NCBI RefSeq assembly: GCF_000803065.1
Contig: NZ_JSXI01000076.1
Span: 40,804-104,803 of the forward strand
Origin: Sphingomonas sp. ERG5
Lineage (GTDB): Bacteria > Pseudomonadota > Alphaproteobacteria > Sphingomonadales > Sphingomonadaceae
DNA length: 64,000 nt
Direction of reading: 5' to 3'
Part shown: piece after piece, positions 48,743 through 57,369 of the stretch
Layout of the letters: the number at the start of each line of letters is the position of its first letter
Position numbering within the stretch: the stretch's first letter is position 1
Program-made: the position numbers and the translations under genes
Notes under the pieces: generated by a model
Databases searched by the model: none
Told to the model about the DNA's origin: nothing
The model's input: the letters and a program-made list of their open reading frames with translations, nothing else

Positions 48743-50797
48743 TCAGGCGTCGACGGTCTCGCCGGCGTCGGCGTCCTGCTCTTCGGCAGGTTCGAGGTCG
48801 CCCGCATCGCTCTCGGGTTCGTGCTCGACCGGCGCCTCGTCATCGGGCTCGCTCGCCGCGAGCACCCGGAACCGCATGGCTTCTGGCACCCACGCGAGGG
48901 CGGCTTCCTTTACCTCGGGGGCGACGATGGTCTCACCGGCAAACAGCTTCTCGCAGGAAGCCGAGAGGTCGCCCTTCTTCGAGCCCATGAAGCTCGCCGC
49001 CATGGTTGGGCCGCCGACTTCGCTGACATGGGCGAGCAGCGCCTGCTTGCTGACGCGGTCGAAGTAATTGGCCGAGGTCGGCCGCCAGTGGCTGGCGACG
49101 TTGATCCCCATCAGCGCCGCAAGGTGATCGTGGAGATCGATCGGCTCGGGGCCGGACTGCCCTGCCTTCTTGTCGATCCCCATGCTCGCCTCCAGCGTCT
49201 TTGCCATGCACCAGGCGAGCCAGCTTGCCTTGGCATCGTCGTCGAGCGCGCTGAACGCCGAGAACCGGTCGACCGTGCGGCGATGCTCGGTCCACGACAG
49301 GTCGAGCGTCTCACGCATGTCAGCCATCAGCGTATGCGCCGGGCTTTCGGGGTAGTTGGCGAGGTAGATCGAGGGCGACGGCGCGCGGAGCGTCGTTCCG
49401 AGCGCCTGCGCACTGTAGAGCGCGCGGGAGTCCGCGATAGCGAAGATCAGGTAGTCGAGTGCGATCGCCGGGTTCGAGGCGAGGTTGATCGCGAGAATGT
49501 CGCGGCGCTGCACCGCGAGCTCCTCGACCAGCTTCTGCGACAGTGGCTTGGGCGCGGACGAGGCGCTACCGCCATCCCCTGCCGTTCCGCTGGCACCCTC
49601 GGCGGCGTCGCCCCCGCGGGCCTTGCGGCGTTCGAGCGGCTTGTCGCTGTAGAGGCCGCTGGCAACCGTGGGCTGGCCGTCGGCGCCGATGATCACGAAG
49701 CAGCCGACATTCGCCTTCATCTCCTCGGGGATCACCGGGGGTTTGTCGTGGAGCGCGTCGTAGGCGCTGCTCGCGGCATCCCAGCGGGTCTGGAACTCGG
49801 CGGCGGCAGCCTCGTCGTCTTCGTCGAGGGTCTCGCTTTCAGCTTCCAGCGCCGAGATCGTCTCGAGGAGCTTGTCAGCCTCGACTTGTTCCTCGTCGGT
49901 GAGCGGTGCCGGTTCGAGATGGACCTGGTGGAGGTCTTCGGTCGCGTTGTAGGTGACGCGGGTCTCAAGGATCGGGCGCACCCAGGCATAGCCGGAGGTT
50001 TCGGCAATCTCGGCCGCAAAGGCCTGGAGCTTCTCGCCGGCAATGCGCTGGGCGATCTCGGCATCGATCCAGGTCTCGCCGCCATCTTCGGTGAAGAGGT
50101 CACGCTCGATCTTGCCGCCAGCGGCCAGGTAGTCGGCTTCGGTTGCCAGCTTCGCCATTGGCGAGGATGAGCGGATCGCGCTGTGCGTGACCATGCGGCG
50201 GATTGAATCGGGGTTGTTGCCCTGCCATGAGTTCGACAATTCGCTCCAGACCATCATCTGGCGATCATGGTTGGGCGTCGTCGCATAGGCCTTGGCGACA
50301 TCGAGGGTGATCTTGCCCTCCTCGAGTGCGGCGAAGATCGGATCGGCAAGGTCGGCAAGCCGCAGGCGGCCTTCGATGAACCGGCGGGTGCGGCCGAACC
50401 GCTTGGCGATCGCGTCGAGGTCGCTGCCCTCGTTGACGAAGTGCTTGTAGGCGCGGATCTCGTCGGTCGGCGTCATATCTAGCCGGATGACGTTCTCGAT
50501 CAGCGAGAGTTCGGACTGCTCGGCGGTATCGATGTCGAGCACCCGGCAGGCGACGGGGTGGTCCTTGGGGAGCTTGCCGGCGGTCAGAAGGAAGTTGAGG
50601 GCGCGCAGGCGGCGGCCGCCTGCGGTCACGTCGAACATGCCGCGCTTCTTGGCGGGCACAACGATCAGGTTCTGGAGGAGGCCCTTGGCCTCGATATTGG
50701 CAGCCAATTCTTCGATGAAGAGGTTGCTGTCGTTCTTGCGGACGTTGGCTTCGGACAGCCGTAGCTTGCCGAGCGGGATCAACTCGATGTCGTTCAT
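48743..50797 (-). CDS. Large ParB/Srx-domain plasmid protein
   Basis: 684 residues from the ATG at 50797 (MNDIELIPLGKLRLSEANVR) after CAGGAGCACCCCC. ParB N-terminal domain (VRKNDSNLFIEELAANIEAKGLLQNLIVV, VTAGGRRLRALN) and the HTH (RFGRTRRFIEGRLRLADL). The long C-terminal half has acidic coiled segments (EVEADKLLETISALEAESET) and ends very acidic. It is twice the size of a segregation ParB and the plasmid has parAB elsewhere (59-61 kb), so it probably serves as a regulator or ParB-like nuclease. Confidence 0.85.
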   Translation of the reverse strand: MNDIELIPLGKLRLSEANVRKNDSNLFIEELAANIEAKGLLQNLIVVPAKKRGMFDVTAGGRRLRALNFLLTAGKLPKDHPVACRVLDIDTAEQSELSLIENVIRLDMTPTDEIRAYKHFVNEGSDLDAIAKRFGRTRRFIEGRLRLADLADPIFAALEEGKITLDVAKAYATTPNHDRQMMVWSELSNSWQGNNPDSIRRMVTHSAIRSSSPMAKLATEADYLAAGGKIERDLFTEDGGETWIDAEIAQRIAGEKLQAFAAEIAETSGYAWVRPILETRVTYNATEDLHQVHLEPAPLTDEEQVEADKLLETISALEAESETLDEDDEAAAAEFQTRWDAASSAYDALHDKPPVIPEEMKANVGCFVIIGADGQPTVASGLYSDKPLERRKARGGDAAEGASGTAGDGGSASSAPKPLSQKLVEELAVQRRDILAINLASNPAIALDYLIFAIADSRALYSAQALGTTLRAPSPSIYLANYPESPAHTLMADMRETLDLSWTEHRRTVDRFSAFSALDDDAKASWLAWCMAKTLEASMGIDKKAGQSGPEPIDLHDHLAALMGINVASHWRPTSANYFDRVSKQALLAHVSEVGGPTMAASFMGSKKGDLSASCEKLFAGETIVAPEVKEAALAWVPEAMRFRVLAASEPDDEAPVEHEPESDAGDLEPAEEQDADAGETVDA

Positions 50798-50851
50798 GGG
50801 GGTGCTCCTGAAAGCCGGATTTGGCCGAGCCCTTCGGCTCACCTCTTCCAG

Positions 50852-50863
50852 CCCCCCTCCCCT
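50852..50863 (-). repeat. G-rich leader motif before the large ParB-like gene
   Basis: AGGGGAGGGGGG on the minus strand, 55 bases before the ATG at 50797; GAGCCGAAGGGCTC lies between them. Confidence 0.55.
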
Positions 50864-50934
50864 CACAGTTTCAGGACGCTCCGGACGTCAGACCGAGCCC
50901 GAAATGCTTGCGGGCACAGCCGTTCAAAGCCCCG

Positions 50935-51007
50935 TGAGGCATAAATTGTGGATTTATGCCTCAAGATACGGCATAGAGTGAGGCATAAACGCAGGATCAA
51001 TGCCTCA
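50935..51007. promoter_or_regulatory. Double palindromic operator of the Fic gene
   Basis: TGAGGCATAAA (50935-50945) mirrors TTTATGCCTCA (50953-50963), 11-bp arms, and TGAGGCAT (50979-50986) mirrors ATGCCTCA (51000-51007), 8-bp arms. The last half-site runs into the ATG at 51007, so a bound protein would block both transcription and the start of the message. Confidence 0.75.
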
Positions 51008-52146
51008 TGAAGTGGAACTGGCAGCAGCCGGATTGGCCTGATTTTCGCTGGAACGGCGCTGCTCTCGCCGCGCTCGAGGCGCGATTCCTGCAGCAGTCGG
51101 GCGTCATGATCGGCGTGGTGAAGCACCTTGGCGAGAAGGACCGCACGAGCGTCGTTCTCGACGTGATGACCGACGAAGCGATCAAGACCTCGCAGATCGA
51201 GGGCGAGTTGCTCAATCGCGACAGCGTCCAGGTATCCTTGCGACGCGAGTTCGGGCTCGAGACCGAGAAACGCCGCGTTCTGCCCGCCGAGCGCGGGATC
51301 GCGGAAATGATGATCGACCTCTACCGCGGCTTTGCCGATCCGCTAACCGAGGACGTTCTGTCGCACTGGCACCGGTTGGTGCTGAGCGGGCGCAGCGACG
51401 TCGAGGCGGTCGGACGCTACCGCGAACACGAAGATGCGATGCAGGTGGTTTCGGGCGTGCTGCACAAGCCGACCGTTCACTTCGAAGCTCCGCCGTCGAG
51501 CGCGATGGCGGATGAGATGGCCCGGTTCCTGGAATGGTTCGCCGCGAGCGGTCCTGCCGGCACGGCACCCCTGCCCGCCCTTACCCGGTCGGGCCTCGCC
51601 CATCTCTACTTCGTCAGCGTCCATCCTTTCGAGGATGGCAATGGCCGCATTGGCCGGGCGATCTCTGAGAAGGCGCTGTCGCAGGCAATCGGGCAGCCCA
51701 GTCTCATCGCCTTATCGCAGACGATCCAGCGCAGGCGCTCGGCCTATTACGATGCGCTCGAAGCCGCCAACAAGGTCAACGAGGTCACCGACTGGCTCGT
51801 CTATTTCGCCGAGACGGTACTGGAAGCGCAGGCGCACAGCCTGGCTCTCATCGATTTCCTGCTCGCCAAGACGCGGTTCCACGACAAGTTTCGCGGACGA
51901 CTCAATGCGCGGCAGGAAAAGGTCATCGTGCGCATGCTGCGCGAGGGCCTTGATGGCTTCAAGGGCGGGCTTAGTGCTGCAAACTACGTCACCATCGCCG
52001 ACACCTCGCGCGCGACCGCGACGCGTGACCTGCAGGAGCTGGTGGCGATGGGCGCACTTGGCCAGACCGGGACCCTCAAGTCGACGCGCTACCATCTGCT
52101 GATCGACGCGGAACGCCCCTCATCCAACATCGCCGCGCCCATCTAA
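51007..52146 (+). CDS. Fic-family AMPylase-type protein
   Basis: 379 residues. N-terminal inhibitory helix KTSQIEGELLNRDSV with T61-xxx-E65-G66, then the Fic core HPFEDGNGRIGRAISEK (from residue 206), then a C-terminal winged helix (ADTSRATATRDLQELVAMGALGQTG). This DUF4172/Fic/HTH layout marks class II Fic proteins, which transfer AMP (or related groups) to targets, are held inactive by the inhibitory Glu and often repress their own gene. The palindromes upstream fit autoregulation. No separate antitoxin gene is needed. Confidence 0.92.
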   Translation: MKWNWQQPDWPDFRWNGAALAALEARFLQQSGVMIGVVKHLGEKDRTSVVLDVMTDEAIKTSQIEGELLNRDSVQVSLRREFGLETEKRRVLPAERGIAEMMIDLYRGFADPLTEDVLSHWHRLVLSGRSDVEAVGRYREHEDAMQVVSGVLHKPTVHFEAPPSSAMADEMARFLEWFAASGPAGTAPLPALTRSGLAHLYFVSVHPFEDGNGRIGRAISEKALSQAIGQPSLIALSQTIQRRRSAYYDALEAANKVNEVTDWLVYFAETVLEAQAHSLALIDFLLAKTRFHDKFRGRLNARQEKVIVRMLREGLDGFKGGLSAANYVTIADTSRATATRDLQELVAMGALGQTGTLKSTRYHLLIDAERPSSNIAAPI

Positions 52147-52174
52147 CAGCAGTGATGTTAAATGAGCGCGGGGG

Positions 52175-55100
52175 TCAGGCCTGCCCGGCGATGCTGGCGA
52201 TGATCGCCTCGGCCCGGTCGAGTGGCACGAACACCCGCGTCTTGTAGGCGATGATTTCGGTGAAGCAGCCCATGGCCTTGAGCTCGGGAATGCGCGCGGC
52301 TTCGGCATCGACGATCTCGATCCTTCGGGAACCGTTCACCCGGGACGTCCGGATGGTAAAATTGAGGGGATGCGGCGCCTTCCACGTGCCCCCACCGAGA
52401 ATGGCGGCGGCAATCTTGGTCGGATCGGTCTGCGCCTTGCGGGCAACCCCAAGCTTCTCGAGGGTCGCATCGACGTAGAGGTCGTGGACATGGCGGCCGA
52501 GCCAGGAGGCGCCCGACTTGTCGACGATGCGGTTGACCGTGAGGTCTTCCTTGGGAAGCGCGCCCCAGATTGGCAGGAGCAGGCCGGTCGCGAGATAGAC
52601 GGTCTCTGTGACCAGTTGGCTCTCGTCGGCGGCGTATTCCTCTTCCCACAGCGCGCTGAACCGGGACTTGGTGACGGGCTCCCAGGCGGACTCGTCGAGA
52701 CGGTCAGCGCGGAGGTACTCGCTGCGCAAAGGCCGCACGAGTTCGTAACGGCGGATCATGTGGCCCTCCTCGTCCATGTGCGAGGGCGCCGCGATGCCGA
52801 GCGCAACCTTCCCCGACTTGTCATTGCGCAGAAACAGCGGCTGTTCCTCATACGATGCCATTTTGAGCACGCGCTCGAGCGAGAGGACCTTGCGCCGCTG
52901 GGTCAGCGACAGCTCAAGCAGGTGCGAGGTCGCGCCGGTCACGGGGTCGGTCCGGATCACCGTGTCGGACAGCACCTCGCAGGCCTCGACCGCCACGGTC
53001 TCGACGCCGATGTCGAAGGTGCCGGCTTCCTTGGCTGCGGAGACGCGGGTTTCAACAAGGGTGAGGAACTCGTCGAAGATGGCGTTCTGGACGGCGATCT
53101 TCATGGCGAGGATGCGGTTGAGCCAGCGCTGGATCGGCGGCAGGTCCTCGCGCAGAATCCCGTCCTGATCGGTGAGCTCAAGCCCGCTCATCCGTTGGAA
53201 CTCGGCCAAGGTCGTGCTCTTGAGCTTGGCGGTTGCGAGCAGGCCGTACCAGTCGTGCAGCGCGTGCTTGGCATAGATGCTCTCGAGGTTGTCGCTGGCA
53301 TCGAACATGCCCTGCCCGCCGGTCTGGCGCTGGCCGCGAGTAAGCGCGCCCAGTGCGTCGAGGCGCCGGGCGATCGTGCTGGTGAACCGGGCCTCGCCCT
53401 TGCAGTCGGTGGTGACCGGTCGGAACAGCGGCGGGCAGGCCTGATGGGTGCGGTGGGTGCGCCCCAGCCCCTGGATCGCACGGTCCGCGCGCCAGCCAGG
53501 TTCGAGCAGGAAGTGGACCCGGCGCTGCTGGTTCCTGGCATCAAGACTGGCGTGATAGCTGCGGCCCGTGCCGCCCGCATCCGAGAACACAAGTATGCGC
53601 TTGGCCCCGGTCATGAACGCGGTCGTCTCGGCAAGATTGGTCCGCGGCGAACGGCTCTCGAGGCGCTGCTGGCCCGAACCATCCCGGACGAGGCGTTTGC
53701 TACGCCCGGTGACCTCGGCCACCGCAGTCACGCCGTAGTGCTCCAGCAGGGCATCAAGCGCGGTCGGGATCGGCGGCATCGCGCAGATATGCTCGATCAG
53801 GTCTGCGCGCGTAGCCTCGGCCTGCGGGTTGTGGACCGGATTGCCTGCCTCATCCCACATCGGCCGCGAGCGCACGTCGCCGAGCTCGTCGGTGTATTCT
53901 TCCATCTGCCGGGTCGGGAAGGCCCGGGTGAGGCAGTCCACGATCGCCTCCCTGGGCGAAAGGTCCAGTTCCAGCGCTTCGCGCTCGTCGGGATCGAGCT
54001 CATTTAGGCGCCGATTGAGGATCGATTCCGCCGTGCTGACGAGTTGGACGACCACACTTTCGTCGTTCGCCAGATGCTCGTCGATCGCGGGATAGATCGA
54101 GGGCAACTTCAGCGAGAGCAGCACCTGGGCAAAGAACCGCTGCTTCGTCCCCTCGAACCGGCTGCGGGCCGCCGCCTTGGCGCCGCTGTTGAGGGTTTTG
54201 TTCTCAAGCCCATCGACGATCCCGGTGAGTTCGAGTGCAGCCTCGAGGTTCTGGTGAATGATCGTCCAGGCCTCGCAATAGGTGTCGTAGACCGCGATCT
54301 GCTCCGGGGTCAGATCGTGGCGGAGGATGTCGTACTCGATCCCAGCGAAGCTGAGCGCCCGGGCGAGGTAGAGCCCGGAGGCCTTGAGGTCGCGCGCCAC
54401 CAGTTCCATCGCGGCAATGCCGCCGTCGCGGATCTCGCTGATGAACTGCTCGCGGTTCGCAAAGGCCGTGCCCGGTCCCCACAGGCCAAGTCGGACCGCA
54501 TAAGCAAGATTGTTGACGTCCGATGCGCCGGTGGCCGAGGCGTAGAGCACCCGGGCGCGGGGCAGTGTGTTCTGGAGCAGCACCCCGGCAATGCCTTGGA
54601 GGGAGCCCTGCTTTTGGCCAAATGCCCCTTCCCCGCCCGCAACGCCGCCCATTTCGTGGGCCTCGTCGAAGACGATCACGCCTTCGAAGTCTTCGCCGGC
54701 CCAGCGGACGATCTGGTCGAGCCGGGTATCCTCGACGCGCGAGCTGCGCAGCGTGCCGTAGGCAACAAACAGGATGCCCTCGGGCGCGGTGATCTCCTCA
54801 CCGATCTTCCAGCGGGCAAGGTCGAGAATGTCCGACGGCAATCCGCCGATCGCCGTCCAGTCGCGCTGTGCGTCCTCAAGGAGCGGCGCATTCTTCGAGA
54901 TCCAGATGTGGCGGTGATTGCCCTTGAGCCACTGGTCGAGAATGCAGGCCGCAGCCTGCCTCCCCTTCCCTGCCCCGGTGCCGTCGCCAAGGAAGAACCC
55001 CGTGCGGTAGAGCTTACCCTCAGGATCCTCCTTGAGCGCAACCTCGCCGGCGGGATGGCTGAAGCGGCCATGAAGGTCGCGGCTCCAGGCCTCGCCCGCG

Positions 55101-56392
55101 TAAATCACGGTTTCAAGCTGGGCGGCGGACAGCAATCGCGCGGTCACCGTGCGTTCGGGCAAAGCGGGCACGTAGCCGGGTTTGGGCGCGGCGATCGAGG
55201 CCATGGCGGCGGATTCGACCAGGTGCGTCGGGTGTTCGCCAGCTTCCGCGATCACCACGCGTGAAGGCCGGTAATCGGCATAGACCCCGCGCTGCTCGCC
55301 CATCGCGGCGGGTTCGGCCAGCACTTCGTATGCGACGGGACGGACCTCATTGGTATTTGCCGCCCGCACGATCACGGGCCGGGCTGGGCCGGTCTTCACC
55401 GAGCGGAACAGGCTGAGCTTTGGTCGGGGCGCTGCCGCCTGCGTCGGGTCGCGCAATGGCGCCCGAGGCGGCAGGGTTGGCAGCGCGGCGAAGAGTTCGC
55501 CGACCGAACCGCGATTTATCGTGGATACGCCGATCTCGCCTGGCATCTTGTCGATCACCAGCACGCGAACGGCGATACCGGTGCCGTGCTTGGCATAGCC
55601 GCCCTTGGCCAGACGAAGCGACAGGACGACCCGCGCACCTTCGAGGGTGCGCCGGAAGGTTTCTTCGTACCTGGCTGAGGGCGAGAACCAGTCCGGCATG
55701 ATCGCGACGATCCGGCCTCCGGGCAGCAGATGGTCGAGGGCGGCCCGCAGGTGTCTGGCGGCAGTGTTCTGATCTTGCCCACGTGATTGCGACACCGAGA
55801 ACGGCGGGTTCATCAGGACGGCGCTTGGCCGTTCAGTTCCGGAGAGCAGCGCGCTGAGTTTTGCGCCGTCGTGGCGGTAGACCTTCGTTCCCGGAAACAC
55901 GGCCTCGAGCAGGTCGGCGCGGGTTGCCTCGAGTTCGTTGAGTATCAGATCCTTGGCCGCGCCCTTGGCAAGCGAAGCGATGATCCCGGTGCCTGCGCTC
56001 GGCTCAAGCACCACGTCATCGCTCGAAAGCCGCGCCAGATGAACTGCAAGACGGGCCAGCGCCGGCGGCGTCGAAAACTGCTGAAACTGGATCTGGTCCT
56101 CGCTGCGTACCGTGTGGGTTGGCAGTTCTTTCGCCAGCGCCTCCAGCGTGGCGATCGCCGCGCCGACGTCCATGCGGCTGACAAGCTCGGGAATGGCGAG
56201 GGAGAGCGCGACTTCCAGCGCTTCGAAACTGTCACGCTGCTGCCAGGCACCTGCTGCGTCACGGCCGCCAGCACTTTCGGTCATGGCTTGGCTCAGAGCG
56301 GCGCGGTCGATCGGAACAGCGAGGAGCAGCTTGGCGGCAAGTGTGCGCGCAGCGCCGAGAATGGCGCTCGCGCGCGGAATCGTTGTGGTCAT
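52175..56392 (-). CDS. Strawberry-notch helicase fused to an adenine methylase (DarB-like)
   Basis: 1405 residues from the ATG at 56392 (MTTTIPRASAILGAARTLAA). An N6-adenine methylase domain comes first (VLEPSAGTGIIASLAKG near 131; VLMNPPFS near 194). The Strawberry-notch helicase follows: GDGTGAGKGRQAAACILDQW (near 470), VIVFDEAHEMGG (near 572), GAKRILVFSDAGGTGRSYHA, GLGRTHRTHQ. Large methylase-helicase proteins such as phage P1 DarB protect incoming DNA from restriction. That role is inferred here. It lies in a leftward operon with a Toprim protein and near ardC. Confidence 0.9.
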   Translation of the reverse strand: MTTTIPRASAILGAARTLAAKLLLAVPIDRAALSQAMTESAGGRDAAGAWQQRDSFEALEVALSLAIPELVSRMDVGAAIATLEALAKELPTHTVRSEDQIQFQQFSTPPALARLAVHLARLSSDDVVLEPSAGTGIIASLAKGAAKDLILNELEATRADLLEAVFPGTKVYRHDGAKLSALLSGTERPSAVLMNPPFSVSQSRGQDQNTAARHLRAALDHLLPGGRIVAIMPDWFSPSARYEETFRRTLEGARVVLSLRLAKGGYAKHGTGIAVRVLVIDKMPGEIGVSTINRGSVGELFAALPTLPPRAPLRDPTQAAAPRPKLSLFRSVKTGPARPVIVRAANTNEVRPVAYEVLAEPAAMGEQRGVYADYRPSRVVIAEAGEHPTHLVESAAMASIAAPKPGYVPALPERTVTARLLSAAQLETVIYAGEAWSRDLHGRFSHPAGEVALKEDPEGKLYRTGFFLGDGTGAGKGRQAAACILDQWLKGNHRHIWISKNAPLLEDAQRDWTAIGGLPSDILDLARWKIGEEITAPEGILFVAYGTLRSSRVEDTRLDQIVRWAGEDFEGVIVFDEAHEMGGVAGGEGAFGQKQGSLQGIAGVLLQNTLPRARVLYASATGASDVNNLAYAVRLGLWGPGTAFANREQFISEIRDGGIAAMELVARDLKASGLYLARALSFAGIEYDILRHDLTPEQIAVYDTYCEAWTIIHQNLEAALELTGIVDGLENKTLNSGAKAAARSRFEGTKQRFFAQVLLSLKLPSIYPAIDEHLANDESVVVQLVSTAESILNRRLNELDPDEREALELDLSPREAIVDCLTRAFPTRQMEEYTDELGDVRSRPMWDEAGNPVHNPQAEATRADLIEHICAMPPIPTALDALLEHYGVTAVAEVTGRSKRLVRDGSGQQRLESRSPRTNLAETTAFMTGAKRILVFSDAGGTGRSYHASLDARNQQRRVHFLLEPGWRADRAIQGLGRTHRTHQACPPLFRPVTTDCKGEARFTSTIARRLDALGALTRGQRQTGGQGMFDASDNLESIYAKHALHDWYGLLATAKLKSTTLAEFQRMSGLELTDQDGILREDLPPIQRWLNRILAMKIAVQNAIFDEFLTLVETRVSAAKEAGTFDIGVETVAVEACEVLSDTVIRTDPVTGATSHLLELSLTQRRKVLSLERVLKMASYEEQPLFLRNDKSGKVALGIAAPSHMDEEGHMIRRYELVRPLRSEYLRADRLDESAWEPVTKSRFSALWEEEYAADESQLVTETVYLATGLLLPIWGALPKEDLTVNRIVDKSGASWLGRHVHDLYVDATLEKLGVARKAQTDPTKIAAAILGGGTWKAPHPLNFTIRTSRVNGSRRIEIVDAEAARIPELKAMGCFTEIIAYKTRVFVPLDRAEAIIASIAGQA

Positions 56393-56439
56393 GCGGAGAA
56401 CTCCTGAGCTCGTGCCGATCAGCGGCACACCCGCTCCAG

Positions 56440-56451
56440 CCCCCCTCCCCT
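56440..56451 (-). repeat. G-rich leader motif overlapping the Toprim gene stop
   Basis: AGGGGAGGGGGG on the minus strand shares its first base with the TGA of the Toprim gene, as at 31474-31485. It lies 48 bases before the methylase/helicase start. Confidence 0.55.
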
Positions 56452-57293
56452 CACCGCTTCAGGAGCTGCGCCCAGTCGTTCATGCGGAAAGGCGGCCATT
56501 CGGTCTCGATTGCAAGGCCGGGGCGTCGGTAGGTTTCGGCTGCGCGCTCGCGCGCGCGCCTGCCCTCGGCGTCGTTGTCCGCCAGCAGGATCACGGTTTC
56601 GACGGATGCCGGGATATCGACCTGGTGGAAGCGCTTGGCGCCCATGGTCGCCCAGGCCTGGATACCCGTGAGCGAGGTATAAGCAGCCGCAGTCTCGAAC
56701 CCCTCGCAGATGCCGATGGTCTTGCCCGGCGGGCCGTTGGTCCATGCAGCGCCGATAGCCTGGCCGAGGACGCGCTTCTCGGTGTAGTCCGCTGTCGACG
56801 GATCGAGGAAAATCCGCTGGATCGCGGCGATCGCGCCCGCCTTGCGCATCGCGACGAGGAGTGCCGGCTCGAAGCTCGCAAGCATCCCCTTCCCTCGTGG
56901 ACACCGGGGATGAAAGCGCAGGTCTTCAAGGGGTGCCCATATCTGGCGCACCTCGCGCACATATCGCTCCGCCAGAGTCGCTTCGATTGGTCGACCGGCT
57001 TGCCAGATTGCGAGGTGAATTCCCGTGTTGCGCTGGAAGCTGGGGGTCATGCCAGAGGCATCGACCGTCGGCAGGTCTGCGATGCGTCGAAGAGCTCTGA
57101 TTACGTCCCGGCTGTCGCAACCTGCATGGCACGTTACGAGAATGGCTCGATCACCTTGGCGGATGGATAGAGATGGTGTTCTGTCGGCATGGCAAGGGCA
57201 CCGACACATCGCGGTATTACCGGACCAATTGCCCCCGATGCGCCGAACAAGACTGCGTAGGTCGGGACTGGGATTGTTGTTGACGATGGGCAT
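56451..57293 (-). CDS. Toprim-domain primase-like protein
   Basis: 280 residues. A CHC2-like zinc site (C30, C32, C34, H35 in MCRCPCHADRTPSLSI and C55, H56, C59 in LVTCHAGC) resembles DnaG/P4-type primases. A Toprim domain follows with GICEGFETAAAYTSL and ILLADNDAEGRRARE. There is no helicase part. It may prime plasmid replication or make primers on the transferred strand. A reversed form of the G-rich motif (57316-57326) lies just before its start. Confidence 0.85.
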   Translation of the reverse strand: MPIVNNNPSPDLRSLVRRIGGNWSGNTAMCRCPCHADRTPSLSIRQGDRAILVTCHAGCDSRDVIRALRRIADLPTVDASGMTPSFQRNTGIHLAIWQAGRPIEATLAERYVREVRQIWAPLEDLRFHPRCPRGKGMLASFEPALLVAMRKAGAIAAIQRIFLDPSTADYTEKRVLGQAIGAAWTNGPPGKTIGICEGFETAAAYTSLTGIQAWATMGAKRFHQVDIPASVETVILLADNDAEGRRARERAAETYRRPGLAIETEWPPFRMNDWAQLLKR

Positions 57294-57315
57294 GACTGCC
57301 CAGTTCGACCCTACT

Positions 57316-57326
57316 CCCCTCCCCCT
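57316..57326 (-). repeat. G-rich leader motif, reversed form, before the Toprim gene
   Basis: AGGGGGAGGGG on the minus strand, 23 bases before the ATG at 57293. Confidence 0.45.
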
Positions 57327-57369
57327 CGTCCTGCGCTTCAGCCTAACCGAAGTGCTCGGAAATCATCGG

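Noticed and set aside
47395..50170. Long plus-strand open frames of 531 and 642 codons opposite the GHKL and ParB-like genes
   Set aside because: Arg/Val/Gly-rich shadow translations of genes with clear motifs on the other strand.
52370..54095. A 545-codon plus-strand frame opposite the methylase/helicase
   Set aside because: Lies inside a gene with strong family motifs on the minus strand; no protein-like features.
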